A stretch of 64,000 nucleotides of DNA from NCBI GenBank assembly GCA_026982415.1, contig JALSHE010000058.1, forward strand, positions 1 to 64,000, given 5' to 3'. Source of the stretch: Robiginitomaculum sp. Its GTDB lineage: Bacteria; Pseudomonadota; Alphaproteobacteria; Caulobacterales; Maricaulaceae. The translations under genes were made by a program, and so were the position numbers. The stretch's first letter is position 1, and each line of letters starts with the position of its first letter. Under the pieces are notes generated by a model. The model had not been told where the DNA came from, searched no databases, and was given only the letters and a program-made list of their open reading frames with translations. Below, piece by piece: positions 20,188 through 29,900 of this stretch.

Positions 20188-21378
20188 ATGAGCGCAACCG
20201 TACAAAATAGCCATGAGGCTTATCGGCTGGAAATCGACGAGGGGCAATTAATAGTTCATGCCTTTGGTCGGTGGAATTTGCATACGATTAAATCTATCGA
20301 CAGGGCTTTAAAAACGGATTTGAAGGCGTTGGGCTACGGACAAGTTAAGTCTTCTGGCGAAGATTACGGCGTTGACGATGACGAATTTGGCGGCGTTATA
20401 TTCGATTTCAAAGAGCTGAACATGATTGATACGGCGGGGGCTTTTATATTGGCACGTACTATCGGTTGTCATGATGGCTTGTGCCGGATGTGGCGCGTAC
20501 AAAATGCCACGCTGGGGCAAAGAACGCTGATCCATACTGCTGCCGAAGCCCAAGCTGGTGTTGCTATGTTGCCGCCACTGCCTTGGTATGACCCGCTAAC
20601 GCGATTGGGCGAGGGCTTTGTGCGCGGCATTTCCGAAACCTATAAAACTATCTCGTTTTTCGGTTTCTTTATGACAGTCCTTGGGAAAATTATCATTCAG
20701 CCCCACAGAATTCGGTGGAAGTCCGTGGTTTCCCATATCGAGCGCGTCGGGCTTGATGCACTCCCCATTGTAGCCGTGCTGAGTTTTTTTATTGGTTGTG
20801 TCTTGGCTTTCATGGGGGCTGACTTGCTCGAAGCATTTGGCGCCCAAGTTTTCGTCGTTGATTTGGTCGGGATTGGCGTCTTGCGTGAATTTGCCGTTAT
20901 CATTACGGCAATCCTTATGGCCGGGCGCTCGAATAGTGCCTTTACCGCAGAGATAGGCTCTATGAAAATGCGCCAGGAAATTGACGCTATGAAAGTTATT
21001 GGGCTTAATGTTGGCGAAACACTTGTCGCGCCCCGTGCGCTGGCTTGCCTGGTTTCGGCACCGATATTAACATTCTTCGCCATGGTTTCGGGCTTGCTCG
21101 GCGGCATGGTTGTTGCCTGGTCACAAGGTATATCGCCAATATTGTTTACGGCGCGCATTACCGAAGTTGTCTCTATCAACCATTTTTGGGTGGGTATTGG
21201 AAAAGCACCATTTTATGGTTTAATCATAGCGATTATTGGTTGCCGCCATGGCCTTGCTGTTGGCGGTTCTGTCGAATCATTAGGGAAACGGACGACGACA
21301 AGTGTGGTGCAAGCCATCTTTGCCATCATTATGTTGGACGCTATGTTTGCCATGTTATTCTTAAAGATGGGTGTGTAA
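20188..21378 (+). CDS. mlaE: MlaE-type lipid ABC transporter permease with N-terminal STAS-like domain
   Basis: About 396 residues. The C-terminal half (from about residue 145) is a MlaE/permease domain with five or so membrane helices and motifs FIGCVLAFMGADLLEAFGAQVFVVDLVGIGVLREFAVIITAILMAGRSNSAFTAEIGSMK. The N-terminal 120 residues resemble a STAS domain (GVIFDFKELNMIDTAGAFILARTI), the role played by separate MlaB in E. coli. The ATG at 20188 is preferred over the TTG at 20173 used by the track. Its stop shares one base with the mlaF start. Inferred role: inner-membrane core of a phospholipid transporter between membranes. Confidence 0.92.
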   Translation: MSATVQNSHEAYRLEIDEGQLIVHAFGRWNLHTIKSIDRALKTDLKALGYGQVKSSGEDYGVDDDEFGGVIFDFKELNMIDTAGAFILARTIGCHDGLCRMWRVQNATLGQRTLIHTAAEAQAGVAMLPPLPWYDPLTRLGEGFVRGISETYKTISFFGFFMTVLGKIIIQPHRIRWKSVVSHIERVGLDALPIVAVLSFFIGCVLAFMGADLLEAFGAQVFVVDLVGIGVLREFAVIITAILMAGRSNSAFTAEIGSMKMRQEIDAMKVIGLNVGETLVAPRALACLVSAPILTFFAMVSGLLGGMVVAWSQGISPILFTARITEVVSINHFWVGIGKAPFYGLIIAIIGCRHGLAVGGSVESLGKRTTTSVVQAIFAIIMLDAMFAMLFLKMGV

Positions 21379-22175
21379 TGGCGGTCGTTGATTATGATAA
21401 GCTGGATTTAACCGTCCCGGTGCAAGCCATAGATATTAAGTCTCAATTTGGGTCTAATATTATTCACGAGCATCTCAATCTACAATTAAGGGCAGGGGAA
21501 ATCCTCGGTGTTGTTGGCGGATCGGGGAGCGGTAAGTCCGTGCTGTTGAACACATTGCTGGGGCTAAAACTACCAGAAGCTGGCGTGGTTAAAATTTTTG
21601 GTCGCAACCGTCAGAACCTCAGCAAAGAAGATTTACGGGCATTTGAGACCCGTGTTGGGGTGTTGTTTCAAGGCGGTGCGTTGTTCTCGTCGTTGAATGT
21701 GCGTGAAAACATTATGGTGCCCCTACGTAAGCACACAGATTTACCCGTGCCGCTCATGCGTGAACTGGCCGATATGAAGCTTAATATGGTGGGTTTACCG
21801 CCAAAAGCTGCCACTTTGTTTCCCTCGGATTTGTCGGGCGGTATGCAAAAGAGAGCAGGGTTGGCGCGTGCTTTGGCGCTGGATCCGCAAATGCTGTTCC
21901 TTGACGAGCCGACGGCAGGGCTTGATCCCGTAGGTGCGGATGCATTTGATGACTTGATTTTAGAGCTTCGTGATGCGCTTGATCTTACCGTTTTCATGGT
22001 CACACATGACCTGGACACATTGTTCAAGACTTGTGACCGGGTGGCTGTGTTGATTGATAAACATATTGCTATTGCTGAACCGCTGGATAAAGTGGTGAAA
22101 TATGATCACCCATGGGTGGCAGAATATTTTGGCGGCCCTCGTTCACGCGCCGCCGGGAACAAAGAACAAAATTAG
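21378..22175 (+). CDS. mlaF: MlaF-type ABC transporter ATPase
   Basis: 265-residue ATPase. Walker A GGSGSGKS is at residues 47-54, the Q-loop at LFQGGALFSSLNV, the ABC signature at DLSGGMQKR and Walker B at MLFLDEPTAGLDP, with an H-loop VTHDLD. LSGGM and the FQGGALF segment are typical of MlaF. The track ORF opens at 21045 within mlaE in another frame; the true start is the ATG at 21378 (TAATG overlap with mlaE). Confidence 0.94.
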   Translation: MAVVDYDKLDLTVPVQAIDIKSQFGSNIIHEHLNLQLRAGEILGVVGGSGSGKSVLLNTLLGLKLPEAGVVKIFGRNRQNLSKEDLRAFETRVGVLFQGGALFSSLNVRENIMVPLRKHTDLPVPLMRELADMKLNMVGLPPKAATLFPSDLSGGMQKRAGLARALALDPQMLFLDEPTAGLDPVGADAFDDLILELRDALDLTVFMVTHDLDTLFKTCDRVAVLIDKHIAIAEPLDKVVKYDHPWVAEYFGGPRSRAAGNKEQN

Positions 22176-22201
22176 CGGAGCCAAAGGGCAGGTATAGACA
22201 T

Positions 22202-23182
22202 ATGGAAAGTAAAGCAAATTTCGCTGTTATAGGTGCCTTTGTCCTTGTCTCCTTATTTGGCATTGTGGCGTTTTTCTCATATATCAGCGGTCGTCAATTT
22301 GATGACGAATATGACCATTATATTGTCGAATATGTCACCCCGCCGCGCGGTATTGCCGTTGGTAGCGAAGTACGGTTTAACGGCCTGAAAATGGGTGAGG
22401 TGACCAAAACCATCCTCGATAAAGATGATGCGGGGAAAGTCCTTGTCTATATTCAGGTTCAGGCGGACACGCCCGTTCACATAGATAGTTACGCACAAAA
22501 TGAACCGCTCGGCCTAACGGGCCTTAGTTATATCCAATTATATGCTGGCAAATCGGGACAAAGGTTTGATTTCACTGCATTGGGTGATGAAATCCCCCAC
22601 ATTGAAGGGCGCGGCAGTACCTTTGACAATCTACTTGGTGGGAGTGAGTCGGTTATTGAAAATGTTAACTTAGCTCTATCGCGCGCCGTAAATATCCTAA
22701 GCCCTGAGGCGGTGGCAGATTTACACAGTATTTTGGCAAATATCAATATTATCACGAGCAAGGTCGCTGGAGTTGATATAACTAGTGAACGTATTGACGA
22801 GTTTATGAAAGTGGTTGAACAAGCTGCGCTCGATTTTTCTACAGCATCTTTGGCGGTTGACACCACTGCCAAAGATGTATCAAAATTGCTCGCAGGCGAC
22901 GGCGTCAACAATGTGCTTGTACAGGCTGAAAAAGCCCTAAAGGCGGCGGAAAACACTCTAGAGGAATACGCATTATTAGCTCAAGATGGTCGGGAGTTGT
23001 CGGAAGAAGCACGCAAAACCCTAGATCAATTCGCGACGACTGGCTTGCAGGACTTATCTTTGGCTATGGCGGATTTAAAAACCCTTGTCGATTCTCTAAA
23101 CCGAGTGTCCGCTGATCTCGAACGTAGTCCAATTGAGTTTATTGTTGGTCAGGAGAAAGAAATTACGGAGTTGCCACAATGA
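22202..23182 (+). CDS. mlaD: MlaD-like MCE-domain protein
   Basis: About 326 residues. An N-terminal membrane anchor (residues 7-29, FAVIGAFVLVSLFGIVAFF) is followed by one MCE domain (residues 40-120; PRGIAVGSEVRFNGLKMGEV, GLTGLSYIQLY) and a long helical C-terminal region. MCE proteins form periplasmic hexamers that pass lipids between membranes. The ATG at 22202 follows a gap of 26 bases after mlaF; the track start inside mlaF is out of frame with it. Overlaps the next gene by 4 bases. Confidence 0.93.
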   Translation: MESKANFAVIGAFVLVSLFGIVAFFSYISGRQFDDEYDHYIVEYVTPPRGIAVGSEVRFNGLKMGEVTKTILDKDDAGKVLVYIQVQADTPVHIDSYAQNEPLGLTGLSYIQLYAGKSGQRFDFTALGDEIPHIEGRGSTFDNLLGGSESVIENVNLALSRAVNILSPEAVADLHSILANINIITSKVAGVDITSERIDEFMKVVEQAALDFSTASLAVDTTAKDVSKLLAGDGVNNVLVQAEKALKAAENTLEEYALLAQDGRELSEEARKTLDQFATTGLQDLSLAMADLKTLVDSLNRVSADLERSPIEFIVGQEKEITELPQ

Positions 23183-23811
23183 AATATTTAAACCGCATCA
23201 TTGGTGGTTCTGCCACCATAGTTATGGTATTCGGCTTTTCGTCTTGCATGTCGTTTTTGCCAAAACCAAAGTCCGCCCCAACGGTTTATCGATTGAGCAT
23301 ACCAGTTAATTCATCACAAATGTCAGTTGAAAATAAAATAGTTATTAATATCGGCTTCCCGCAAGCACCGCGCGCATTAAGTGGTACGGACATTGTATTA
23401 TCGCCAGATGGTCGTCGTTTAACAGCCGCAGGCGGTGCGCTTTGGGCGGAGCCTGTACCGAACCAAATACAGCTAGCCCTCATTGATGCGTTGGCGTCAA
23501 ATAAACAGATTACTGGTGTTATGCCAAAGGGGGGAATACGGGCACATTATCGGCTGAACATAGAAATACGGCGGTTTGAAGCCATATTTGATAACGGAGA
23601 AGAGGCAGCTCCCAAAGCCTTGGTGCAGTTAGATCTTACATTAACAGATACCAAAACACGTGAACTGATGGGTAAATACTCCGCGCGCCAAGAAATCAGA
23701 GCGCGGGCCAAGACAGTCTCCGCAATTGTTGATGCACAAGACAGCGCGACAAGCGCGGCTATGGGTGAAATTTCGGATTGGTTAAATAGCTTGGTAGATG
23801 GTAAGTCTTAG
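23179..23811 (+). CDS. ABC-type transport auxiliary lipoprotein (PqiC-like)
   Basis: 210 residues with a lipoprotein signal ending in lipobox FSSC at about residue 23, then the fold typical of the ABC_trans_aux family: a YRLSIP strand, GFPQAPRALSGTDIVLSPDGRRLTAAGGALWAEPVPNQIQLALIDAL, and a C-terminal AMGEISDWLNSLV helix. Members of this family are outer-membrane lipoproteins that work with MCE transporters. It is the last gene of the mla operon and converges on the bactofilin gene with only 25 bases between stops. Confidence 0.88.
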   Translation: MKYLNRIIGGSATIVMVFGFSSCMSFLPKPKSAPTVYRLSIPVNSSQMSVENKIVINIGFPQAPRALSGTDIVLSPDGRRLTAAGGALWAEPVPNQIQLALIDALASNKQITGVMPKGGIRAHYRLNIEIRRFEAIFDNGEEAAPKALVQLDLTLTDTKTRELMGKYSARQEIRARAKTVSAIVDAQDSATSAAMGEISDWLNSLVDGKS

Positions 23812-23836
23812 AGCTAATCCCGCAATTCAAAAATGA

Positions 23837-24274
23837 TTAAGCTTTAGGTTTGCTTGCGGCGCCGGCAGGTTTGCTCTTACGGGTACATTTACCGTCAAAG
23901 AAAGCGCCGTTAGCAATTGTCAAATGATCTTGCACGAGGTCGGCAAGTACATTCGCAGTTTCAGCCATTTCGATAGTGCTTGCGTCAATTTTTCCGGTGA
24001 CCTTACCGCGAATTAAAACTTTGCCTGCCGTGACTTTGCCATTGACCGAGCCTTGCTCACCAATGGTGAGGTTCGATGCCTTAATATTGCCCTCTACACG
24101 TCCTTCAACTTGTACATCACCGTCCGTACTAATTTCGCCTGTGATAACGAGGTCACGGCTAAGAATTGATGGGGCGTTTGAGGATTTAGCACGCATAGGG
24201 GGTGGGACTTTTTTGCCAGGTTCCGATGGCTTGCTGGTTGCGGGCTTCGCAGAGGGTTGGTTTTTACTGAACAT
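23837..24274 (-). CDS. Bactofilin
   Basis: 145-residue cytoskeletal polymer-forming protein. A Pro/Lys/Ser-rich disordered N-terminus (about 35 residues) precedes the bactofilin beta-helix, with repeated strand motifs (VITGEISTDGDVQVEGRVEGNIKASNLTIGEQGSVNGKVTAGKVLIRGKVTGKIDA), and a short basic tail. Bactofilins assemble without nucleotide on the inner membrane and localise wall enzymes. The start overlaps the 3' end of the M23 peptidase gene by 11 bases, a conserved pairing in alphaproteobacteria. Confidence 0.94.
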   Translation of the reverse strand: MFSKNQPSAKPATSKPSEPGKKVPPPMRAKSSNAPSILSRDLVITGEISTDGDVQVEGRVEGNIKASNLTIGEQGSVNGKVTAGKVLIRGKVTGKIDASTIEMAETANVLADLVQDHLTIANGAFFDGKCTRKSKPAGAASKPKA

Positions 24275-25478
24275 ATTGACCGGCTTTCATAAATAGTTTT
24301 GGATTATAGGTACGGTTTTCAAACAGAACTTCATAATGTAAGTGTGTGCTTGTAGACCGACCCGACGACCCCATGCCAGCGATTTCTTCGCCTTTTTCAA
24401 GTTTTTGCCCGCGCTTCACATAAGTTTTTTCAAGATGCGCGTATCTGGTCATAAAGCCATGACCATGATTTATCTCTACAACTAGGCCGTAACCGTTTCG
24501 CCTACCGACAAATTTAACTTTCCCGTCTGCCGTAGCAATAATTGGTGCTAGTTTGTAGGAGGCTATATCCATGCCTGAATGCATGGTTGGACGCTTGGTA
24601 AACGGGTCTTTTCGACGCCCGTATTGGCTGGTCACATAATTCTCTGCGTCAATTGGGTATGCAAGCGGCACTGCGTTTAGTGCTTTCTCAAGTGCTTCTA
24701 TTTCAGTTGAGCGGGCTTTTATCGCCTCAAGTCGCGGTAAAAAAGCGCCAGGTTTAAGCATTGTTTTGTCACCGATTTCGACGAGAGGGCCGCCCATGCC
24801 GCCGCCGCCATTTTGCAAGATTTTCTCAAGAGGAAGGCCGGTAGACCGTAATATTGCCCTTGCCGTTTCGATACGGCTTTGGATTTTGTGCTCACCATCA
24901 TTCAGTATTTTGTTTTGGTCTAGTTCAAGGTTTACCAGTGAAGCATCCAGTATAGTGCCTGTGGTCAAGCTACCGCGCTGATCAAATTTGATGCGGGGTT
25001 GGCGTTCGATGACATCTGCAATGGTGGGTGCCATAAGGACTTCGCTTGAAGCATATTTGGTCGAATTCAACTCTTCATCCGTCGGGATTATGCCGCCTTT
25101 GGCGATCATGTTGACGATTGTGTTGTGCTTGTCTTCAAAATGTTGAGCGGCCAATTCAAACTGTTCTTGTTGTTGGATTAATAGAGCGCGGGCGTCTTGC
25201 TCTTGCGCTTCAATATCGACCAGATAGCGCTCATATTGGGCTTTTTGCACCATGAGTTCCTTGGTCGACGAGCGCAGGGGACTTTGACCCCATAAAACAT
25301 TGAAAAATGTAAACAAAAACCAAGCTGCGACCATTAATGCAGCCGCAGAAATGGATATTTGCGCACGGGTTGTCAGAATGAAATAGTCCACACGTCCCCC
25401 GGTTCTGTGAATGAACTGGCGTTCAGGGAACGTTTTCAACATATGTTCTCGTAAACTTGATTGCGAAATATCTAGCAT
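24264..25478 (-). CDS. Membrane-anchored M23-family peptidoglycan endopeptidase
   Basis: 404 residues. A cytoplasmic N-terminus of about 35 residues, one membrane segment (about 36-58), a periplasmic helical coiled-coil region (about 75-230) and a C-terminal M23 LytM-like domain (about 280-400). The zinc motifs are complete: HSGMD (HxxxD) and HLHYE (HxH), so it should be active. This matches bactofilin-associated M23 enzymes such as LmdC of stalked and budding alphaproteobacteria. Operon with the bactofilin gene, which it overlaps. Confidence 0.92.
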   Translation of the reverse strand: MLDISQSSLREHMLKTFPERQFIHRTGGRVDYFILTTRAQISISAAALMVAAWFLFTFFNVLWGQSPLRSSTKELMVQKAQYERYLVDIEAQEQDARALLIQQQEQFELAAQHFEDKHNTIVNMIAKGGIIPTDEELNSTKYASSEVLMAPTIADVIERQPRIKFDQRGSLTTGTILDASLVNLELDQNKILNDGEHKIQSRIETARAILRSTGLPLEKILQNGGGGMGGPLVEIGDKTMLKPGAFLPRLEAIKARSTEIEALEKALNAVPLAYPIDAENYVTSQYGRRKDPFTKRPTMHSGMDIASYKLAPIIATADGKVKFVGRRNGYGLVVEINHGHGFMTRYAHLEKTYVKRGQKLEKGEEIAGMGSSGRSTSTHLHYEVLFENRTYNPKLFMKAGQYVQ

Positions 25479-25598
25479 AGTTCCCCGGGTTTATGGCACT
25501 CGTGATTATAAGACAGAACGTTTAACAAGTTTTCAAGAAAAAACCAGACTTATATTTGAAAAAAACATATTTTTGGTGAATGTTGTGTAATCACCTAT

Positions 25599-26399
25599 CT
25601 ATAGTTGGTAAAAGGAAGTCGGCATCCCGGCTAAACTGCGGGCTGCGTCGTTAAATGGTGGCTTTAAAGCGCCCTTATAATAGGTTTGTACAAGAGTTTT
25701 GAAAGTGTTTTCAGGATTGCTATTCTCTCTGTCGCAAATATGCGTAAACCAGCGTGTGCCTGCCGCCACATGGGGAATTTCTTCGTCGTAGATAATGCCG
25801 AGAATTTTGGCACTTTTTACATCCGACACACTTTTCAATTTTTCAATCATACCAGGCGTTACGTCTAACCCACGGGCTTCCAACACCATAGGGGCAATGA
25901 CCAAGCGGGCGGCCAGGTCATGAGAAGTTTTCAGCGCGGCTTGCCAAAGACCGTTATGGGCTGTCAAAGTGCCGTAATGGCTACCCAATTCTAGCAAGCG
26001 TTCGTTGATCATGGTGAAATGACGAGCTTCATCTGCGCACACGCCGACCCAGTCACTGATAAACTCTCTACGTTTATCATCCGCAATGCGTGGACTATTG
26101 GCAAAGCGCGCCACCATGTCTGCGGCGAGATCAATTGCATTAAATTCTATATGAGCAATTGCATGCAAGAGAGCGATGCGCCCTGCCTGTGTACCAATGC
26201 GTCTTCGCTTGACATCCCTAGGATCAACCAGTTCCGGCAGTGTAGGTCTGCCCGGAATATCAGGGGTGTTTGCGTCGTGAATATTTGAGATATTAACGTT
26301 TTTATTTTTCCATTGTGCGCACATAAAGTGAGCCGCAGCGACTTTATCGGCAGGCTCTGCGCTCTTTAGTACGGCAATGGCCAGATTTTTAACCGTCAT
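25599..26399 (-). CDS. DUF455 ferritin-like protein
   Basis: 266-residue protein of the DUF455 family, an all-helical ferritin-like fold. Candidate diiron ligands are visible: HIEFNAIDLAAD (E), GVCADEARHFTMI (ExxH) and YDEEIPHVAAGTRWF (ExxH). The central ARLVIAPMVLEARGLDVTPGM is a family hallmark. Function is not established; homologues are sometimes annotated as tRNA-modification or rhamnan-synthesis related without good basis. It follows bcp on the minus strand with a one-base overlap. Confidence 0.88.
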   Translation of the reverse strand: MTVKNLAIAVLKSAEPADKVAAAHFMCAQWKNKNVNISNIHDANTPDIPGRPTLPELVDPRDVKRRRIGTQAGRIALLHAIAHIEFNAIDLAADMVARFANSPRIADDKRREFISDWVGVCADEARHFTMINERLLELGSHYGTLTAHNGLWQAALKTSHDLAARLVIAPMVLEARGLDVTPGMIEKLKSVSDVKSAKILGIIYDEEIPHVAAGTRWFTHICDRENSNPENTFKTLVQTYYKGALKPPFNDAARSLAGMPTSFYQL

Positions 26400-26884
26400 T
26401 ATTGGGTGCCTTGTGCCGCTTCCAATACGGCTTCCGCATGATTTTTAACGCGAACTTTACGCCAAATTTGGGCTATCTTACCGTCGGCATCTATGAGAAA
26501 TGTAGAGCGTTCAATGCCCATATATTCGCGGCCATAAAGTTTTTTCAAAACCCAAATGCCGTAAGCCTCACAAACTTCACCGTCCTCGTCGGCGGCTAAA
26601 ATCATTTTCAAATCGTGTTTGGCTATGAATTTGTCATGGCGGGCAACAGAATCTTTGGAAATTCCTATTATTTTAACGCCAAGTGTATCAAAGTCTTTTT
26701 TCAAGGACGTAAACGCTATAGCTTCGGTCGTACAACCCGGCGTCATATCTTTGGGATAGAAAAACAGGACAACCATGTTTCCGCGTAAACTTGATAGCGT
26801 TATTTCACTATTGCCTTTGCCAACTTCGGCTGTCGGCAACGTGAAATCCGGTGCGAGCTTTCCCCGTGTTAGTTCAATTTCCAA
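26399..26884 (-). CDS. bcp: Bcp/PrxQ-type peroxiredoxin
   Basis: 161-residue thioredoxin-fold peroxidase that reduces hydroperoxides. The peroxidatic cysteine is C51 in FFYPKDMTPGCTTEA. The resolving cysteine found five residues later in E. coli Bcp is isoleucine here (I56), so the enzyme must work as a 1-Cys type or use another cysteine, for example the one in GEVCEAYG. Divergent from the yhdP-like gene across a 30-base gap. Confidence 0.94.
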   Translation of the reverse strand: MEIELTRGKLAPDFTLPTAEVGKGNSEITLSSLRGNMVVLFFYPKDMTPGCTTEAIAFTSLKKDFDTLGVKIIGISKDSVARHDKFIAKHDLKMILAADEDGEVCEAYGIWVLKKLYGREYMGIERSTFLIDADGKIAQIWRKVRVKNHAEAVLEAAQGTQ

Positions 26885-26914
26885 AACATTCTCCTATAAT
26901 ACTTGGATTTTGCT

Positions 26915-29900
26915 ATGAGTGAAAAAACAGGCAAAGACAAGCCGACAAAGAAAAAAGACAATATAGAGCCTGAAATTCGGTCTTGGTTTGTTAGCATTGG
27001 CCTGGAATTTGCCAGTGTCGTTATGACGCTTGCCTTGGTTTGGTTGGCGGGATTGGCATTGCTGATGACACGGACTTCTGTGGATCTAGAGTTTGTCAAA
27101 CCCCATTATGAACATTGGTTTTCCCAAGCATTTGACGGTAAAACTACAGAAATCGACAGCTACTCCGCCCGCTGGATACAGGAGCAAGGGGTGGTCGAAA
27201 TACTAGCCAAGGGGGTACACATTCTTTCTGCGGACGGTACGGGGCAGACCATAAAGGATGTTCGCGGAAAGTTTCGTATCAAGAACAACTTATTCGTAAC
27301 GCCTGAAATCGTCAGCTTAAGCATAAATGGTGGCGCATTAACAATTGTACGCAGTACGGATAAATCTATGCAGGTCTCTCTGGGCACCCCCGCAACTTTG
27401 GGAAATGTTGCTGCCATTTGGCAAACCGATAAAGTCTCTGAGGGGGGCGATCTATTTGGGCAAATTGAAAATATTACTGTGACTGCGGCAGATGTTTATT
27501 TTCAAGATAAATTCAATAGTTTGGACGTGCAGTTTAACGATTTAAGCGGGTCATTTTCGCATAATGACGGGAAAGTGTGGATGGATGCAGTTGGCGTTCT
27601 TGTTATGGGCAACAACAATGAGGCCGCATTTAATCTGGAAATACAAACTACGCCCGATTTAGAAACTCTTAATGTAAGCCTTGATGTTAATAATCTTGTT
27701 CCGGCCAGAATAGCGCCTAAGCGTGGGCCGGTAGCAATCTTATCTAGGCTTGAAGCTCCAATAGATTTGAACGCTATTATTTCTACCAAACGCGGCGTTG
27801 GCGTAGAGAACTTACAAGTGAACCTGATTGCCGGGGAGGGGCGCCTGAAAACTGGCCCGAGTTACAAACCGTTTACCCATGCACGTATCGCAGCCAGTTA
27901 CGGGGCATCCGCTAAAGAGATAATTATACAAATGCTCGAAGTGGAAAGTGAGGCACTGGATATTGTCGCGTCAGGCCATTTAGACAATCCGTCCAGCGGT
28001 GTTCTCGGTTTCTTTTTGCAAGATATTGGGTTTAATGTTGACATCAAGTCAGCTCGCCTGAACCCTGGGACTAGGTTTGATGGACCGGTGTCGGTTGGCT
28101 CCAGTCAGTTGACGGGGGTATATAATTGGGATCAGCAAAGTGTGGATTTCAGTAAACTTGCTTTGGATTTTGGCGCATTTAAAACAGATATTTCGGCTGG
28201 TTTGAAACGTGATGATGCCGGGAATTTCACCAACATTACCGCAGACGGAAACATCAGGGGTGCCGTTAATCGCAAGCAATTATTGGGGTTTTGGCCAAAG
28301 GATTTCGTCATCGGGGGACGAAATTGGGTGGCCAATTCTTTGCGAGCGGGAAGCGTTATAAATATTAAAATCCATGCTGCGCTAGATGCTCAGGACATCA
28401 AAAACAAAAGAATTGCTGACGAGCATTTAAAAGTGCAATTCGATGCTAATAATGTCGTCGTCCGATATATACCCCAAATGCCTTGGCTGCGGAATGGGGC
28501 AGGGTACGGGGTATTACGGGGTAATAAGCTAAACTTTCATATTACCAAAGGTAATGTAGACGAATTGAGCCTGAACAATGGCAAGGTCACTATCCCTAAA
28601 TTGAGTCCCCGGGGGGGAGATTTTACACTTGCGTTGCAGGCTACAGGCAGTGTTGGCGAAATGCTCAGGATTAGTAATTTTCCGCCCTTTGAGGTTTCCA
28701 ATAGATTTGGTCTGGATTCCACTGCTTTTGATGGTACAGGCGTAATTGATATGCATATCACGCGACCACTATTGGTGAAATTTGACCCAAAACGAATTCT
28801 CTATGAATTGTCCGGTCAGTTCACGGGGGTTGGAATCCCTGTTGGTATAGGCAATCAAAGATTGAACGACGGGACTATTTCCCTGCAAGCAGATAAACGA
28901 GCGATCACGATTTCTGGGCCAGTAAAACTGGGTAAATGGCAAGCCGTTTTGGATTGGCAAAAGCCACTTGAATTCCGAGATACGCCCGCAAGCTACACGC
29001 TCGTTGGCAAGATAACCCGGAATGATTTGGACGCTTTTGGAATAGGGTTACGCCGCCATTTCGGCGGCGAGGTTGGTTTGCATATCAGCGGTGAATGGGA
29101 TGGTGTATCCAGTAATCAAGCTGATATTTTTGCCAATTTCAAACAAGCTGACATCAATATTGGTAGCCTTTGGCACAAACCTACAGATGTTGATGGCACG
29201 TTGGCTGGGCGGCTTACTTTAGACCCCGTGGGAGGTGGCCGTATTGATAATTTAGAAATAATTTCAGAGGGGTTGGGTATTAAAGGGGCGGTAGCTTTGG
29301 CGAAAAACTTCCAGCTAATTTCCCTAGACTTGCCGACCACTAAAATTGCTGGATTGGTTGATGCTAATATTTCGGCGCGGCCAATAGGAAATGGTGTATT
29401 GTCTGTAGCTGTGGACGGCAGTTATTTGAATATAGAACCGTGGGTGAGCAAGGCGTTCAATACCCAGTCCAGTTCGGTCGCGTTCCCAGTAGAGTTGACG
29501 GCTAAACTTAAGCAACTCGCATTGGAAGAAAATTATGCTTTAGCGGATGCAAATATCAGGTTTTCCCAATCAGGAAAAAACATCTCTAATGCAAGCTTAA
29601 CCGGGTTAAGGCCAGGCGGCGTGTTTTTAACCGAAATCACCAGCGACAGCGATGTAAGCATGCGCAAAGTGCGCGTAGAAGTACCAGATGCTTCGGTGGC
29701 TATGCTCAACTTTCTCGGGCTTGGCAATATTGAAGGCGGTATATTGCAAATAGACGGGAAACTGCCGCCTGCAGGTAAGCAGGGCGGGTTATCGGGTGAA
29801 ATGAAGCTGCAAAAATTTACATTGATTCGCGCACCCGCTTTCACACAAATACTTTCGCTTGCCTCCTTGCAAGGCCTTTCAGATACATTCAGTGGTGGTG

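Noticed and set aside
21045-21377. Upstream part of the track ORF containing mlaF
   Set aside because: It is an out-of-frame reading of mlaE with no ABC transporter features; the TAATG junction marks the true start.
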